In this document: positions 8,656-17,434 of the stretch, in pieces
Layout: every line of letters starts with the position of its first letter
Numbering within the stretch: position 1 is the first letter of the stretch
NCBI GenBank assembly: GCA_022653695.1
Contig: JALCSW010000002.1
Coordinates: 214,605-278,604 of the forward strand
Length of the DNA stretch: 64,000 bases
DNA from: Bacilli bacterium
GTDB lineage: Bacteria; Bacillota_I; Bacilli_A; RFN20; CAG-826
Direction of reading: 5' to 3'
The notes under the pieces: generated by a model
Told to the model about the DNA's origin: nothing
Databases searched by the model: none
What the model saw: only the letters and a program-made list of their open reading frames with translations
Position numbers and translations under genes: made by a program

Positions 8656-9870
8656 TCACTCGATCACGGACGGCAGCTCAACCTCGCTGTAGCCAGCTAG
8701 ATCCGGCAACGCGATCGCGGCGGCCTCGCCTTGAAGAGGCTTCATCGTGCCGATAAGGTGAAAGGCCGATAGGCGCAGGTCCGGCAAGGAATAGGCGCCC
8801 GGACTCAGAAGGCCGTTCCAATAATCAATCGTCTCGCTCTTCTCGAGTTTGCTTTGATCGGTCTTGCAGTCAAGGTCCACCGTCGAGGAGACGAAATCGT
8901 CCGCCGTGAAAAAGAAGACGAAATCGGAATCCCACGTCGACACGGCCTCAAAGAAGGAACTGATGTCGTTGGCGAGCGGGATTTGGGCCAACCGCGGAAG
9001 CGAGGAAGCGTAGACGCGCCCCTGAAGGAAACGGGCGACCGTCTTGATGCCGGGAGCGTAAGTCAAACGATAGGAGCCAAGGCCGTTTTCGGCGATGGAA
9101 AGCGTGCTGTCGCTGGTCCCGCCAAGGGTCTTCATCATCTCGTCCACGAGCGCGTCGACCGAATCGCAAAGGCGCTCGGTGAGGCTCTTCTCGCCCGTGA
9201 AAAGGGAGTCGACGAACGTCCGCTCCTCTTTGGCGAGGGCGCGATAGCTTTTCCGAGGCATCGTCCAATCTTCCGTCCCATAGGCGTCATTGACGGTCGT
9301 TTCAAAGGCCTTCTTGGTCATGAGGGCTTTCGAAAGGTCGAAATACTCGCGATAGTCATCGGTCTTGTTGACGGTATAAACGTTCGGCGATTGGTCGGTG
9401 ACCTCAATTTCGCTGAGTTCGCTCGATCCGGCGGATGGTTTGAGGCTCATGTTCGCGATTTCCGTGGCGCTCACGAATTCTTTGGCCGAAAGCCCGTCGA
9501 CCCCGTTCGCGCGGAAAGAGACGGATTCGATGGTGCCATCGACCCCATAGAGCTCAGGACCGCTTTCCTCAGCCGAGGAAGAAGAGGACCCCTCATCGTC
9601 GTCGGGATATAAGTAGGCGGCAACGCCGAAGTCGGTGTCGTCGCGGCCCACATTGGCGGCTGGGGTGAAAACGAAGCCTTGGTCGTCGCTTCCGGCGACC
9701 CCCTTCATGTCCTTGCGGAAAAGGCTGATCGCGGCGCCGTATTCCGAAGGATCGAGATCGGCGTAGAGCGAAAGGTCAACGGCGGAGGAACTGCCTGCGC
9801 CCGAGCACGAGCAGGCGCCGGTGCCGAGAGAGAAGGCCAAAACGAGAAAGGGGATGATTTTCTTTTTCAT
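8656..9870 (-). CDS. Putative lipoprotein
   Basis: MKKKIIPFLVLAFSLGTGACSCSGAGSSS; start trimmed from 9909. Confidence 0.8.
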   Translation of the reverse strand: MKKKIIPFLVLAFSLGTGACSCSGAGSSSAVDLSLYADLDPSEYGAAISLFRKDMKGVAGSDDQGFVFTPAANVGRDDTDFGVAAYLYPDDDEGSSSSSAEESGPELYGVDGTIESVSFRANGVDGLSAKEFVSATEIANMSLKPSAGSSELSEIEVTDQSPNVYTVNKTDDYREYFDLSKALMTKKAFETTVNDAYGTEDWTMPRKSYRALAKEERTFVDSLFTGEKSLTERLCDSVDALVDEMMKTLGGTSDSTLSIAENGLGSYRLTYAPGIKTVARFLQGRVYASSLPRLAQIPLANDISSFFEAVSTWDSDFVFFFTADDFVSSTVDLDCKTDQSKLEKSETIDYWNGLLSPGAYSLPDLRLSAFHLIGTMKPLQGEAAAIALPDLAGYSEVELPSVIE

Positions 9871-9947
9871 ATCGCCCACATTATATAAGGAAAAGGAAGC
9901 CCGCACCATCTATTAATCAAAGGCGTTCCCCCGCGGGAAAAAGGGCG

Positions 9948-10658
9948 TCATTTTCTAAGTTCGTACATGAGGATTCCGCCAGCCACCGCCACGTTGAGCG
10001 AATCGATGCCGCTCATCTCAAGGCGGACCCGCGCGTCGGCCAAAGCCTGAATCGGCGAACTGACGCCTTGGCCTTCGCTACCCAAAACGAGGGCGATTTT
10101 CCCTTTTTTGGGAAGCGAAGAAAGGGAAGAAGAGGCTTTGAGATCCGTCGAAACGATCGCGTAGCCTTCGGATTTCAGAGTCCCGATCCGAGCGATGAGG
10201 TCGTCATGAGGGACGATGTGAAGCCTGAAAATGGCCCCTTGGCTCGCGAGGACGGCCTTTCGGTTCATCGGATCGGCCGACCCGTTCGACAAATACGCGT
10301 CCCGAAACCCAAACGAAAGGGCGGTTCTTAGCAACGTCCCGACGTTGCCAGGATCTTGCACGCCGTCAAGAACGAGGGCGCGGCCCGTGTCAAAGGGGTC
10401 GTTTTGGGGACGATGGCAAAGCGCCACGATGCCCTCGGGGCTCTTCGTCGCGGCGAGTTTGGCAATGATCTCGCGGCTGACCAAAGTGACGGGCGCGGCA
10501 GTTTCGTAGGGCTCAAGGGAAAAAATCTCCTCGGCGCAACCCTCTTCTAAGGCCATTTCGACGAGGTGAAAGCCCTCGACGAGAAACAAGCCGCCTTTGT
10601 TAGGAAGTTTGGCGAGAGCCTTGATGCGTTGGTTCCTCAGACTCGTGATTCTATCCAT
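9948..10658 (-). CDS. TrmH/SpoU-family RNA methyltransferase
   Basis: VLDGVQDPGNVGTLLRTA...LVLGSEGQGVS...DSLNVAVAGGILMYEL SPOUT motifs. Confidence 0.93.
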   Translation of the reverse strand: MDRITSLRNQRIKALAKLPNKGGLFLVEGFHLVEMALEEGCAEEIFSLEPYETAAPVTLVSREIIAKLAATKSPEGIVALCHRPQNDPFDTGRALVLDGVQDPGNVGTLLRTALSFGFRDAYLSNGSADPMNRKAVLASQGAIFRLHIVPHDDLIARIGTLKSEGYAIVSTDLKASSSLSSLPKKGKIALVLGSEGQGVSSPIQALADARVRLEMSGIDSLNVAVAGGILMYELRK

Positions 10659-11274
10659 TGCCGTAATCGTGTTTCCTTAAATTAGTGTACAGCCTCTTGT
10701 AGTCGGGGCAAAAGCGGAACACGATCTCGTAGAAGGCCTTTTGGTGGTTCCGCTCGAAATCGTGCGCCAGCTCATGGACGATGACGGAGTCGATGATCTT
10801 CGGGTCGTAATGGACGAGCTCAAGGGCGAATGTGAGCCGGTGGTTCGAGCGGCTGTTGACCCCATAACGGGACCGCATCGAACGGACTTTCAGTTCGTAG
10901 GGCCTTTCGATCCCCATCGCCTTTTCATAGAAGGGCTCCCTTTCTTTAATATAGGAAAGAAGCTTGCCCTTTAGGAACCCGGCTTTCTTTTTCTCGTCGA
11001 GAACACCATACCCGCCAATGGTGTTTTTAACGCCGAAAAGATAGACCTCATCGCCGCTTTCGGAAGGCTCAAATTCCAATTTCCTTTTCAATTTCGGAAA
11101 ATACTCGGCGATTTTCCTCTCGAGATAACGCCTTTCCGTGAGGCAAGGGCACGACACCTTCATGCTTCCCCCGTCGCGCGAAAGGCGGAAACTGATGTTC
11201 CGGACCCGTTTGAAAGTGACTTCGACGGGATAAGAGAGCCCTTCGTAAACGACGCTCATGACTTCGGTTCGCAT
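10651..11274 (-). CDS. YgjP-like metallopeptidase (DUF45/WLM type)
   Basis: MRTEVMSVVYEGLSYPVEVTFKRVRNISFRLSRDGG...DSVIVHELAHDFERNH (HELxH...H). N-terminal ORF extension to 12258 is antisense and excluded. Confidence 0.88.
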   Translation of the reverse strand: MRTEVMSVVYEGLSYPVEVTFKRVRNISFRLSRDGGSMKVSCPCLTERRYLERKIAEYFPKLKRKLEFEPSESGDEVYLFGVKNTIGGYGVLDEKKKAGFLKGKLLSYIKEREPFYEKAMGIERPYELKVRSMRSRYGVNSRSNHRLTFALELVHYDPKIIDSVIVHELAHDFERNHQKAFYEIVFRFCPDYKRLYTNLRKHDYGNG

Positions 11275-11334
11275 AGTGGCATTATAGCCTTTCTCATTGT
11301 CCTTAAGGACAAAAAAGAATAGACTTGTCTCGCT

Positions 11335-12318
11335 ATGGAAAAGATCCTCGTGAGCGCCTGCCTTCTGGGCGATAAAGTCCGCTACGACGGCGGAAGCAAT
11401 CCCGTCGGCTTTTTGTCCGAACTGGCCAAGCGTTTTCAGATCGTCCCCTTTTGCCCCGAGGTCGAAGGCGGCCTTGCGATCCCGCGCGATCCCGCGGAAA
11501 TCAGCGGTAATCGCGTCGTGACGAAAAACGGCGTTGACGTGACCGCCAATTACCATGAGGGGGCCCAAAAAGCCTTGACCCTTTGCAAATTTTTCGGCAT
11601 CCGTTACGCGATCCTCAAAGACGGGAGCCCCGCCTGCGGACCGCGCCAGATCCACGATGGCAAATTCGATGGGTTGAAGATCGACGGCCTCGGCGTCACC
11701 GCCCGTCTTTTGGTCGCTAACGGCATCAAAGTCTTCGCCGAAACCGACAACATCTCTTTCTTGTGGAATAAGCCGACCGAGTTCAAAAGGGACAAGCCGC
11801 TCCGCAAAAAGAGGAACGGCTTCCCGCGCAAGCCCCATACCCTCGCGGAGGCCGCCGAAGAAGCGGCGAAAAAGGAAACGCCGACCGAGCGGAACGGCAA
11901 AGGCGAGGCGCGAGGCGCCTCTTTCGATCGTCGCAAGAAACCTTATGGCGAGCGCCATTCCTACAACCGCAGGGCGCACGAGTTTGAGGCGAGGGGCAAA
12001 ACGGACGAACGCTACGGCGGGGAAAAGGCTCCCTACGGAAAAGGTGCCCCGCTTGCGAAAGGCAAATCGTTCGGGGAACGAAAAAGCTACGGAAAGAAAA
12101 AACCGTATGGGCGCAAACCTTACGGAACGCCTAAGCCCTACGGGGAGAAGGCAGGCCGCAAAGACGGCGGGCGGAAACCCGACGGCGGAAGCGGGTATTA
12201 CGACCATAAGCCCTACGGATCCCCTTCTAGCCACGGATTCAAGAAGGCCTACGGGCACAAAAACTACCGCAGATCCCCCTCGAATCGGGCGAAGGCCCCC
12301 TTCAATGAGAAAAAGTGA
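11335..12318 (+). CDS. DUF523-domain protein with long basic KPYG-rich tail
   Basis: MEKILVSACLLGDKVRYDGGSNP...PFCPEVEGGLAIPRDPAEI...LKDGSPACGP (DUF523); about 180-aa C-terminal low-complexity region with repeated PYG. Confidence 0.85.
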   Translation: MEKILVSACLLGDKVRYDGGSNPVGFLSELAKRFQIVPFCPEVEGGLAIPRDPAEISGNRVVTKNGVDVTANYHEGAQKALTLCKFFGIRYAILKDGSPACGPRQIHDGKFDGLKIDGLGVTARLLVANGIKVFAETDNISFLWNKPTEFKRDKPLRKKRNGFPRKPHTLAEAAEEAAKKETPTERNGKGEARGASFDRRKKPYGERHSYNRRAHEFEARGKTDERYGGEKAPYGKGAPLAKGKSFGERKSYGKKKPYGRKPYGTPKPYGEKAGRKDGGRKPDGGSGYYDHKPYGSPSSHGFKKAYGHKNYRRSPSNRAKAPFNEKK

Positions 12319-12844
12319 GCACGAAATAATCCTGCGCCTAACCGGCGTCGCCGTGTTTTCGGCGCTCGCTTTCGTCCTTACCGCCTATTGCCAAATCCCC
12401 TATGCCGGGGGAGCCGGATATTTCAATTTCGGCGACGTCGTGACCCTTTTCGTCGCGATGGTGTACGGCCCCCTCGAAGGGGCCCTCGTCGGCATCGTCG
12501 CCGGCAGCATGGGGGATTTCGTCGCGGGATACGCCGCCTACATCCCTTTCACCATATTGGCAAAAGGCATCATGGGGCTCGTCACCGGTTTACTCTTTAT
12601 CCTCTTGCGAAAGCGAAGGATCATGCGCTTTGCCTCGCCTTTCGTCGGAGCCACTCTGATGATCCTCGTCTATATGGCCGCTTATGCCGTTCTGATTGGG
12701 CAAGGCGTCTATCTCGGCACCGCCTTCGACTGCGTCCAAGGGTACGGAATGGCGATCCTCTCGATCCCACTCACCATCGGCTTTTTCAAAACCGGCCTTC
12801 AAAAAAGGCTTGATCGGGACGAAACGAACGAGCCCAAGAAATAA
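12305..12844 (+). CDS. ECF transporter S component-like membrane protein
   Basis: MRKSEHEIILRLTGVAVFSALAFVLTAYCQIPYAGGAGYFNFGDVVTLFVAMVYGPLEGALVGIVAGSMGDF...; overlaps the upstream gene by 14 nt. Confidence 0.85.
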   Translation: MRKSEHEIILRLTGVAVFSALAFVLTAYCQIPYAGGAGYFNFGDVVTLFVAMVYGPLEGALVGIVAGSMGDFVAGYAAYIPFTILAKGIMGLVTGLLFILLRKRRIMRFASPFVGATLMILVYMAAYAVLIGQGVYLGTAFDCVQGYGMAILSIPLTIGFFKTGLQKRLDRDETNEPKK

Positions 12845-12880
12845 AAAAATCCCCCATCGCGAAGACGGGGGATTTTTTCA
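12843..12880. terminator. Bidirectional terminator
   Basis: AAAAAATCCCCCATCGCGAAGACGGGGGATTTTTTC. Confidence 0.9.
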
Positions 12881-12886
12881 TATGGC

Positions 12887-13108
12887 TCAATGGGCTTTGG
12901 GGGGATTCTCCTCCGGTTTGTAGTTGCAACGATCCGCCTTCAGGGCGCAGACGAAGGCAAGGATGACGCACACGACCGCGACGACGATGCAGCCAAGGCC
13001 GACGTAAAGCGGAACGACGCCGTAATTGATGGCCAGGCAGCAGGAGACGATGCCGCCGACGAGGGTGGCGATGGCGACATAGAAGAAGACCTTCATTTTC
13101 GTAATCAT
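12887..13108 (-). CDS. Small two-TM membrane protein
   Basis: 73 aa, two hydrophobic segments, between terminator and promoter region. Confidence 0.6.
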   Translation of the reverse strand: MITKMKVFFYVAIATLVGGIVSCCLAINYGVVPLYVGLGCIVVAVVCVILAFVCALKADRCNYKPEENPPKAH

Positions 13109-13200
13109 AAGTGGGGAATTCCCCCTTTCTTTACTCTCAATTTAGCATAGCGGGCGACTTTAGCAAGGGAAAACGGAACCAAACGCCCGCAAAGGCGGCT

Positions 13201-13767
13201 TCACCGATGGCTGCCGAGCTGGAAATAAACCTCAAGAAGGAGGGCGTTATGGTAGTCGCGGATATCGAGTCCCGTCCTCTCGATGAAACGAGACAGCCGA
13301 TAGTTGAAGGTGTTGCGATGGATGATGAGGTTCTCGGAAGCCAGGGTGGCGTTAAGCCCGCAGCGGAGAAACGTCCCGGCGGTCAGCATAAGCTCATGGG
13401 GCACCCCCTTGAATTCGGCCGAAAGAAGCGGAAGCGAGCTATAGTCCCCGAAGCTGAATTCCTTCATGAGGACATCGGTCAGATAAAGGGCCTGATTCGG
13501 GAAATAGGCCACCGCCTGCCGAAGGGCTTTTTGCTCAAGGGGGCCCCTCGCATGGGCGCACAAAAAGGTGACGATGACCCGCAGGTCGTCGTGAAGCGGC
13601 ATCACGAGATTGCCGAGCCCCATCAGGAAATTCTCGTCGGCGACAAGGTATCCTTCCGTTGGGGAAAGAGCCGTCCAATCGTAAGGCGCCCCAAGGCTAT
13701 CGAGGGCGTTTCCAAAAGCCTTTTCGTCAAAGGGCGCGCTCGTTTGATAGAGGTAGAATTTGGTCAT
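13201..13767 (-). CDS. PucR/CdaR-type helix-turn-helix regulator
   Basis: C-terminal TAGTFLRCGLNATLASENLIIHRNTFNYRLSRFIERTGLDIRDYHNALLLEVYF resembles PucR HTH_30. Confidence 0.75.
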   Translation of the reverse strand: MTKFYLYQTSAPFDEKAFGNALDSLGAPYDWTALSPTEGYLVADENFLMGLGNLVMPLHDDLRVIVTFLCAHARGPLEQKALRQAVAYFPNQALYLTDVLMKEFSFGDYSSLPLLSAEFKGVPHELMLTAGTFLRCGLNATLASENLIIHRNTFNYRLSRFIERTGLDIRDYHNALLLEVYFQLGSHR

Positions 13768-15473
13768 CTTAACCTCAATAGATAAGTCTCAAAGGGCCGT
13801 AAAGCGAAAACGTGATCGCTCAAAAGCACTTGATCGTAATTATGGAGAAGGACGTCGCCCAAGGCGTAATAGAAAGAGAAACAAACCTGATAAGGCCGGA
13901 AGTTGGAAATCACCATGAGTTTGTCCTTGCCATCGTGGAGATAGGCGAAGACATCGGGGTGATCGTGATCGACGATTTCAAGGCGGCCCTCAAGGACCTG
14001 CTCGTTGATCACGGGATCCTTTCGCAAACCGATCGCGTACTGATAGAAATTGAGGATGCTCCACGGATCCGCCATCTCATCGGCGACGTTGACCCCGGAA
14101 AGATAGTTGTCGTTGACCCGGTTGATCCCATGATGGGCGCTGAAACCGGCGTAGGGGGTGCGATCCCATTGCATTGGGGTCCGCGCGTTGACGCGAGAGG
14201 TTCGGTTAAGGTATCCCAAGATCTTGCCGTCATCGTACCCGCGGGCCCGCAAGGAAGCGACGTCGTTCCTCGTCCCGACGTCGCTATAGAAATCCTCGCA
14301 TCGGGCGTAATTGACATTCGACATCCCGATTTCCTCACCATTGTAGATAAAGGGCGTCCCATACAGGAAAAGGATGGTGTTGAAAAGCATTTTGGCCGAT
14401 TCGGCGCGGAAAGCTATGGAGCCGTATTGGCTCACGAGGCGAGGGTGATCGTGATTGCACCAATATAGGGGCATATCCGCCCTTTCGTGGCAAACGTCGT
14501 ACCACCGCATGAAATTGTCCTTAAGGGAAATGACGTCGGTCCGGATGTCTTGGTCGTCCTTGTCGATCGAGCCATAGTTACCATTGTCCCAAACGGTGTC
14601 GAAATTGAAAACCAGGTTGATGGACCCGTTTTCCCGATCCGCCATCTTAAGGGCGTCCTGAGGGCTGATGTTGCCGCCGGCCTCGCCGACGGTCAAGCAA
14701 TCGTAATGGCTGAAAACGTTCTTTTTCAGCATTTGAAGATAATCGAAAAGCTCAGGCCGATTCGAGAATTTGCTTGTGTCATAGACGAAGCCGTCCTCAT
14801 CGGGTTGACCCGCGGAGTCGGCAAAAGAGAGGTCTTTGGCGAGATGCGCCACGGCGTCGAGCCGAAAACCGTCCACCCCCTTGTCGAGATAGAAACGGGC
14901 GATTTCGAAGTAGCGTTCCCTTAGTTCCGGGTTGGCCCAATTGACGTCCGGCATCTTCCTAGAAAAAATGTGCAGGTAATAAAGATCCGAATCCGGCAGC
15001 CTCTCCCAAGCCGAGGTGCTGAAGAAACCCTTCCAATTGTTCGGGGGCAATTCTTTCCCGTTCGCCTTCCTGCCTTGGCGGAAGAAATAGTAGCCCCGTT
15101 CCTTGCTGCCGGGATCCCTGATCGCGGTTTGAAACCACGGATGCTCGTCGCTGGTATGGTTGAGGACGAAATCGATGATAATCCTGATGCCCCGTTTATG
15201 GGTCTCCGAAAGAAGGCTGTCGAAATCCTCCATGGTACCGAATCGGGGATTGATTTGGCGGTAGTCGCTCACATCGTAGCCCCCATCGTCCATCGGCGAT
15301 TTAAAGAGGGGGCAAATCCATAAGAGATTCACTCCCAATTCTTTTAAATAATCGAGCTTCGAAACGATCCCGCGTATATCTCCGACGCCATCGTCGTTCG
15401 AATCCTTGAAGGATTCCGGATAGATGACGTAACCGATTGAGTTACGCCACCACGCAAGGCCTTTGTTATCCAT
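13764..15473 (-). CDS. GH13 alpha-glucosidase / oligo-1,6-glucosidase
   Basis: 569 aa; WWRNSIGYVIYPESFKDSNDDGVGDIRGI...GFRLDAVAHLAKD...LTVGEAGG...WCNHDHPR. Confidence 0.95.
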   Translation of the reverse strand: MDNKGLAWWRNSIGYVIYPESFKDSNDDGVGDIRGIVSKLDYLKELGVNLLWICPLFKSPMDDGGYDVSDYRQINPRFGTMEDFDSLLSETHKRGIRIIIDFVLNHTSDEHPWFQTAIRDPGSKERGYYFFRQGRKANGKELPPNNWKGFFSTSAWERLPDSDLYYLHIFSRKMPDVNWANPELRERYFEIARFYLDKGVDGFRLDAVAHLAKDLSFADSAGQPDEDGFVYDTSKFSNRPELFDYLQMLKKNVFSHYDCLTVGEAGGNISPQDALKMADRENGSINLVFNFDTVWDNGNYGSIDKDDQDIRTDVISLKDNFMRWYDVCHERADMPLYWCNHDHPRLVSQYGSIAFRAESAKMLFNTILFLYGTPFIYNGEEIGMSNVNYARCEDFYSDVGTRNDVASLRARGYDDGKILGYLNRTSRVNARTPMQWDRTPYAGFSAHHGINRVNDNYLSGVNVADEMADPWSILNFYQYAIGLRKDPVINEQVLEGRLEIVDHDHPDVFAYLHDGKDKLMVISNFRPYQVCFSFYYALGDVLLHNYDQVLLSDHVFALRPFETYLLRLR

Positions 15474-15507
15474 TTATTTTATTATAGCGGAACTTAGCGG
15501 CCTTGTG

Positions 15508-15522
15508 TGTGCATAATGCACA
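15508..15522. promoter_or_regulatory. Palindrome TGTGCAT-A-ATGCACA in the divergent GH13/ABC promoter region
   Basis: Perfect 7-bp arms in a 156-bp divergent intergenic region. Confidence 0.5.
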
Positions 15523-15590
15523 AAACGTCAATGAAACCTCTTTCCTCTCATCCTGAAGCGAGGAAAGGCGAATAATGTGTGGAAACCACC

Positions 15591-15607
15591 GTCTATCTTT
15601 GATAGAC
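15591..15607. promoter_or_regulatory. Palindrome GTCTATC-TTT-GATAGAC upstream of the ABC exporter
   Basis: Perfect 7-bp arms, 22 nt before the start codon. Confidence 0.5.
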
Positions 15608-15629
15608 TTTGTGGGCTAAAAGCCATCCT

Positions 15630-17420
15630 ATGAACAAACTCATCAGCATTTGCCATCGCTTAACCGAAGGGCACCACTTCATCTACTGGATCTCGATCTT
15701 CTCGCAGATCCTCATGGTCGTGGCGCAGGTTTTCACGACCTTTCTCATCAAAGTGACCGTCGACGCCATCCAAGGCACTCTCTACAAAGCCCAACTCGTC
15801 GAGGAGTGGGTCGTTTCCTTCATCACGGGCGGAGCGGGCAATCAGTACCTTTACGACAACGAAATCTCCGTTTTGGTGACTTCCATCGCCGTGGCCGGTT
15901 TCGTCACCGGCATCCTTTCCCTCATCCGCATGGGCTTGAGGAGCTGGGTCAGCGCGCTCGTGAACAGCTCGATGCAACTTACGGTCTTCAACCATCTGGA
16001 ACGTTTGCCTTACAGCTATTACAAACGGAACAAGTCAGGCGATCTCATCCAAACCTGCACCCGCGACCTCGACGTCCTCCGCCGCTTCCTCATAGGCGAC
16101 GTGGGGGAGATCAATTACACGTTTTGGATTTGCCTCTTCTGCTTCTCGATCCTCATGTCCATCAGCTGGCCCCTCACCGTCGTTTCGCTTTGCCTGTTCC
16201 CCGTCATGTTCGTCTATTCGTTCTTCCTCATCAAGTTCGTCAGGAAACGCTATCGGGCCACCGATGACAGCGAAGCCCACATGACCGACAAGATCAACGA
16301 GAACCTCGGGGCCGTCCGCATCGTCAAGGCCTTCAACGCCGAGCGTTACGAAATCGACTCATTCGAGGCGACCCTTCAGGACTACAAAGGGAAATTCATC
16401 AGTTGGCGCAAACTTTCGGCGTTCTTTTTCTCCTCAAGCGACGTCTTCGTCTTCGGCTCAAAGCTCCTTTCGCTCCTTTGGGGCTTCTATCTTTGCAGCC
16501 AAGGGGACATCACCGTCGGGGATCTCGTCCTCTCCTTCACGTTCGTGAACATGATGGTCTGGCCGCTCCGCAACGTCGCCACCTCCTTATCCAACATGGG
16601 CCAATACATCGCCAGCAGCGACCGCGTCTCGCTCATCCTCGACGAGCCGCTCGAGGACGTCGCGACCGGCTCGATGCCCCCGATCAAGGGCAACATCGAG
16701 TTCAACCACGTTGAATTCAAGTACGAGGACGCCTCGGTCGACACGATCCACGACGTCTCCTTTTCCGTCAAAGGCGGCGAAACGGTTGCCATCATGGGCA
16801 AAACCGGCAGCGGCAAAAGCACGCTTTCTCTCTTGCTCACCCGCCTTTACGACTACACGGGCGGATCCATCAAAGTGGACGGGGTCGAACTCAAGGACAT
16901 CCGGAAATCGTATCTGCGACGCAACATCGTCCCGGTCCTTCAGGACCCCTTCCTTTTCAGCAAATCCATCAGCGAGAACATCCTGATGGCCAACAAGAAA
17001 GCCACGAAGGACGACGTCGAGCGGGCGGCCAAAATCGCCGCCATCCATGACACCATCGCCAATTTCAAAGACGGATACGACACTCCGGTCGGCGAGAAGG
17101 GCATGTCCCTTTCGGGCGGACAAAAACAACGCGTCGCCATCGCCCGCACCATCGTGAGCAACGCCCCGGTCCTTATCTTCGACGACTCTCTTTCGGCGGT
17201 CGACACCGAAACCGATCGGACGATCCGCCAGAATTTGAAGGAACTTGAGAAAGGCACCACCACGTTTATCATCACCCACCGCGTCTCAACGGCCAAGGAC
17301 GCCGATCTCATCGTCGTTTTGGACGATGGCCGCGTAAGCGAAATGGGCACTCACGAAACGCTCATAGAAAAACCGGGTCTCTACAAACGGATCTACGAGA
17401 TCCAAAGCAAGATGGCCTAA
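15630..17420 (+). CDS. ABC exporter half-transporter (degenerate Walker B)
   Basis: GKTGSGKST, LSGGQKQR, LIFDDSLSAVDTET. Confidence 0.95.
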   Translation: MNKLISICHRLTEGHHFIYWISIFSQILMVVAQVFTTFLIKVTVDAIQGTLYKAQLVEEWVVSFITGGAGNQYLYDNEISVLVTSIAVAGFVTGILSLIRMGLRSWVSALVNSSMQLTVFNHLERLPYSYYKRNKSGDLIQTCTRDLDVLRRFLIGDVGEINYTFWICLFCFSILMSISWPLTVVSLCLFPVMFVYSFFLIKFVRKRYRATDDSEAHMTDKINENLGAVRIVKAFNAERYEIDSFEATLQDYKGKFISWRKLSAFFFSSSDVFVFGSKLLSLLWGFYLCSQGDITVGDLVLSFTFVNMMVWPLRNVATSLSNMGQYIASSDRVSLILDEPLEDVATGSMPPIKGNIEFNHVEFKYEDASVDTIHDVSFSVKGGETVAIMGKTGSGKSTLSLLLTRLYDYTGGSIKVDGVELKDIRKSYLRRNIVPVLQDPFLFSKSISENILMANKKATKDDVERAAKIAAIHDTIANFKDGYDTPVGEKGMSLSGGQKQRVAIARTIVSNAPVLIFDDSLSAVDTETDRTIRQNLKELEKGTTTFIITHRVSTAKDADLIVVLDDGRVSEMGTHETLIEKPGLYKRIYEIQSKMA

Positions 17421-17434
17421 GGAAAGGAGGAACC

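Noticed and set aside
11275-12258. N-terminal half of the 535-aa minus-strand ORF (10651..12258)
   Set aside because: It is antisense to the DUF523/KPYG gene; open only because of skewed codon composition. The true protein starts near 11274.
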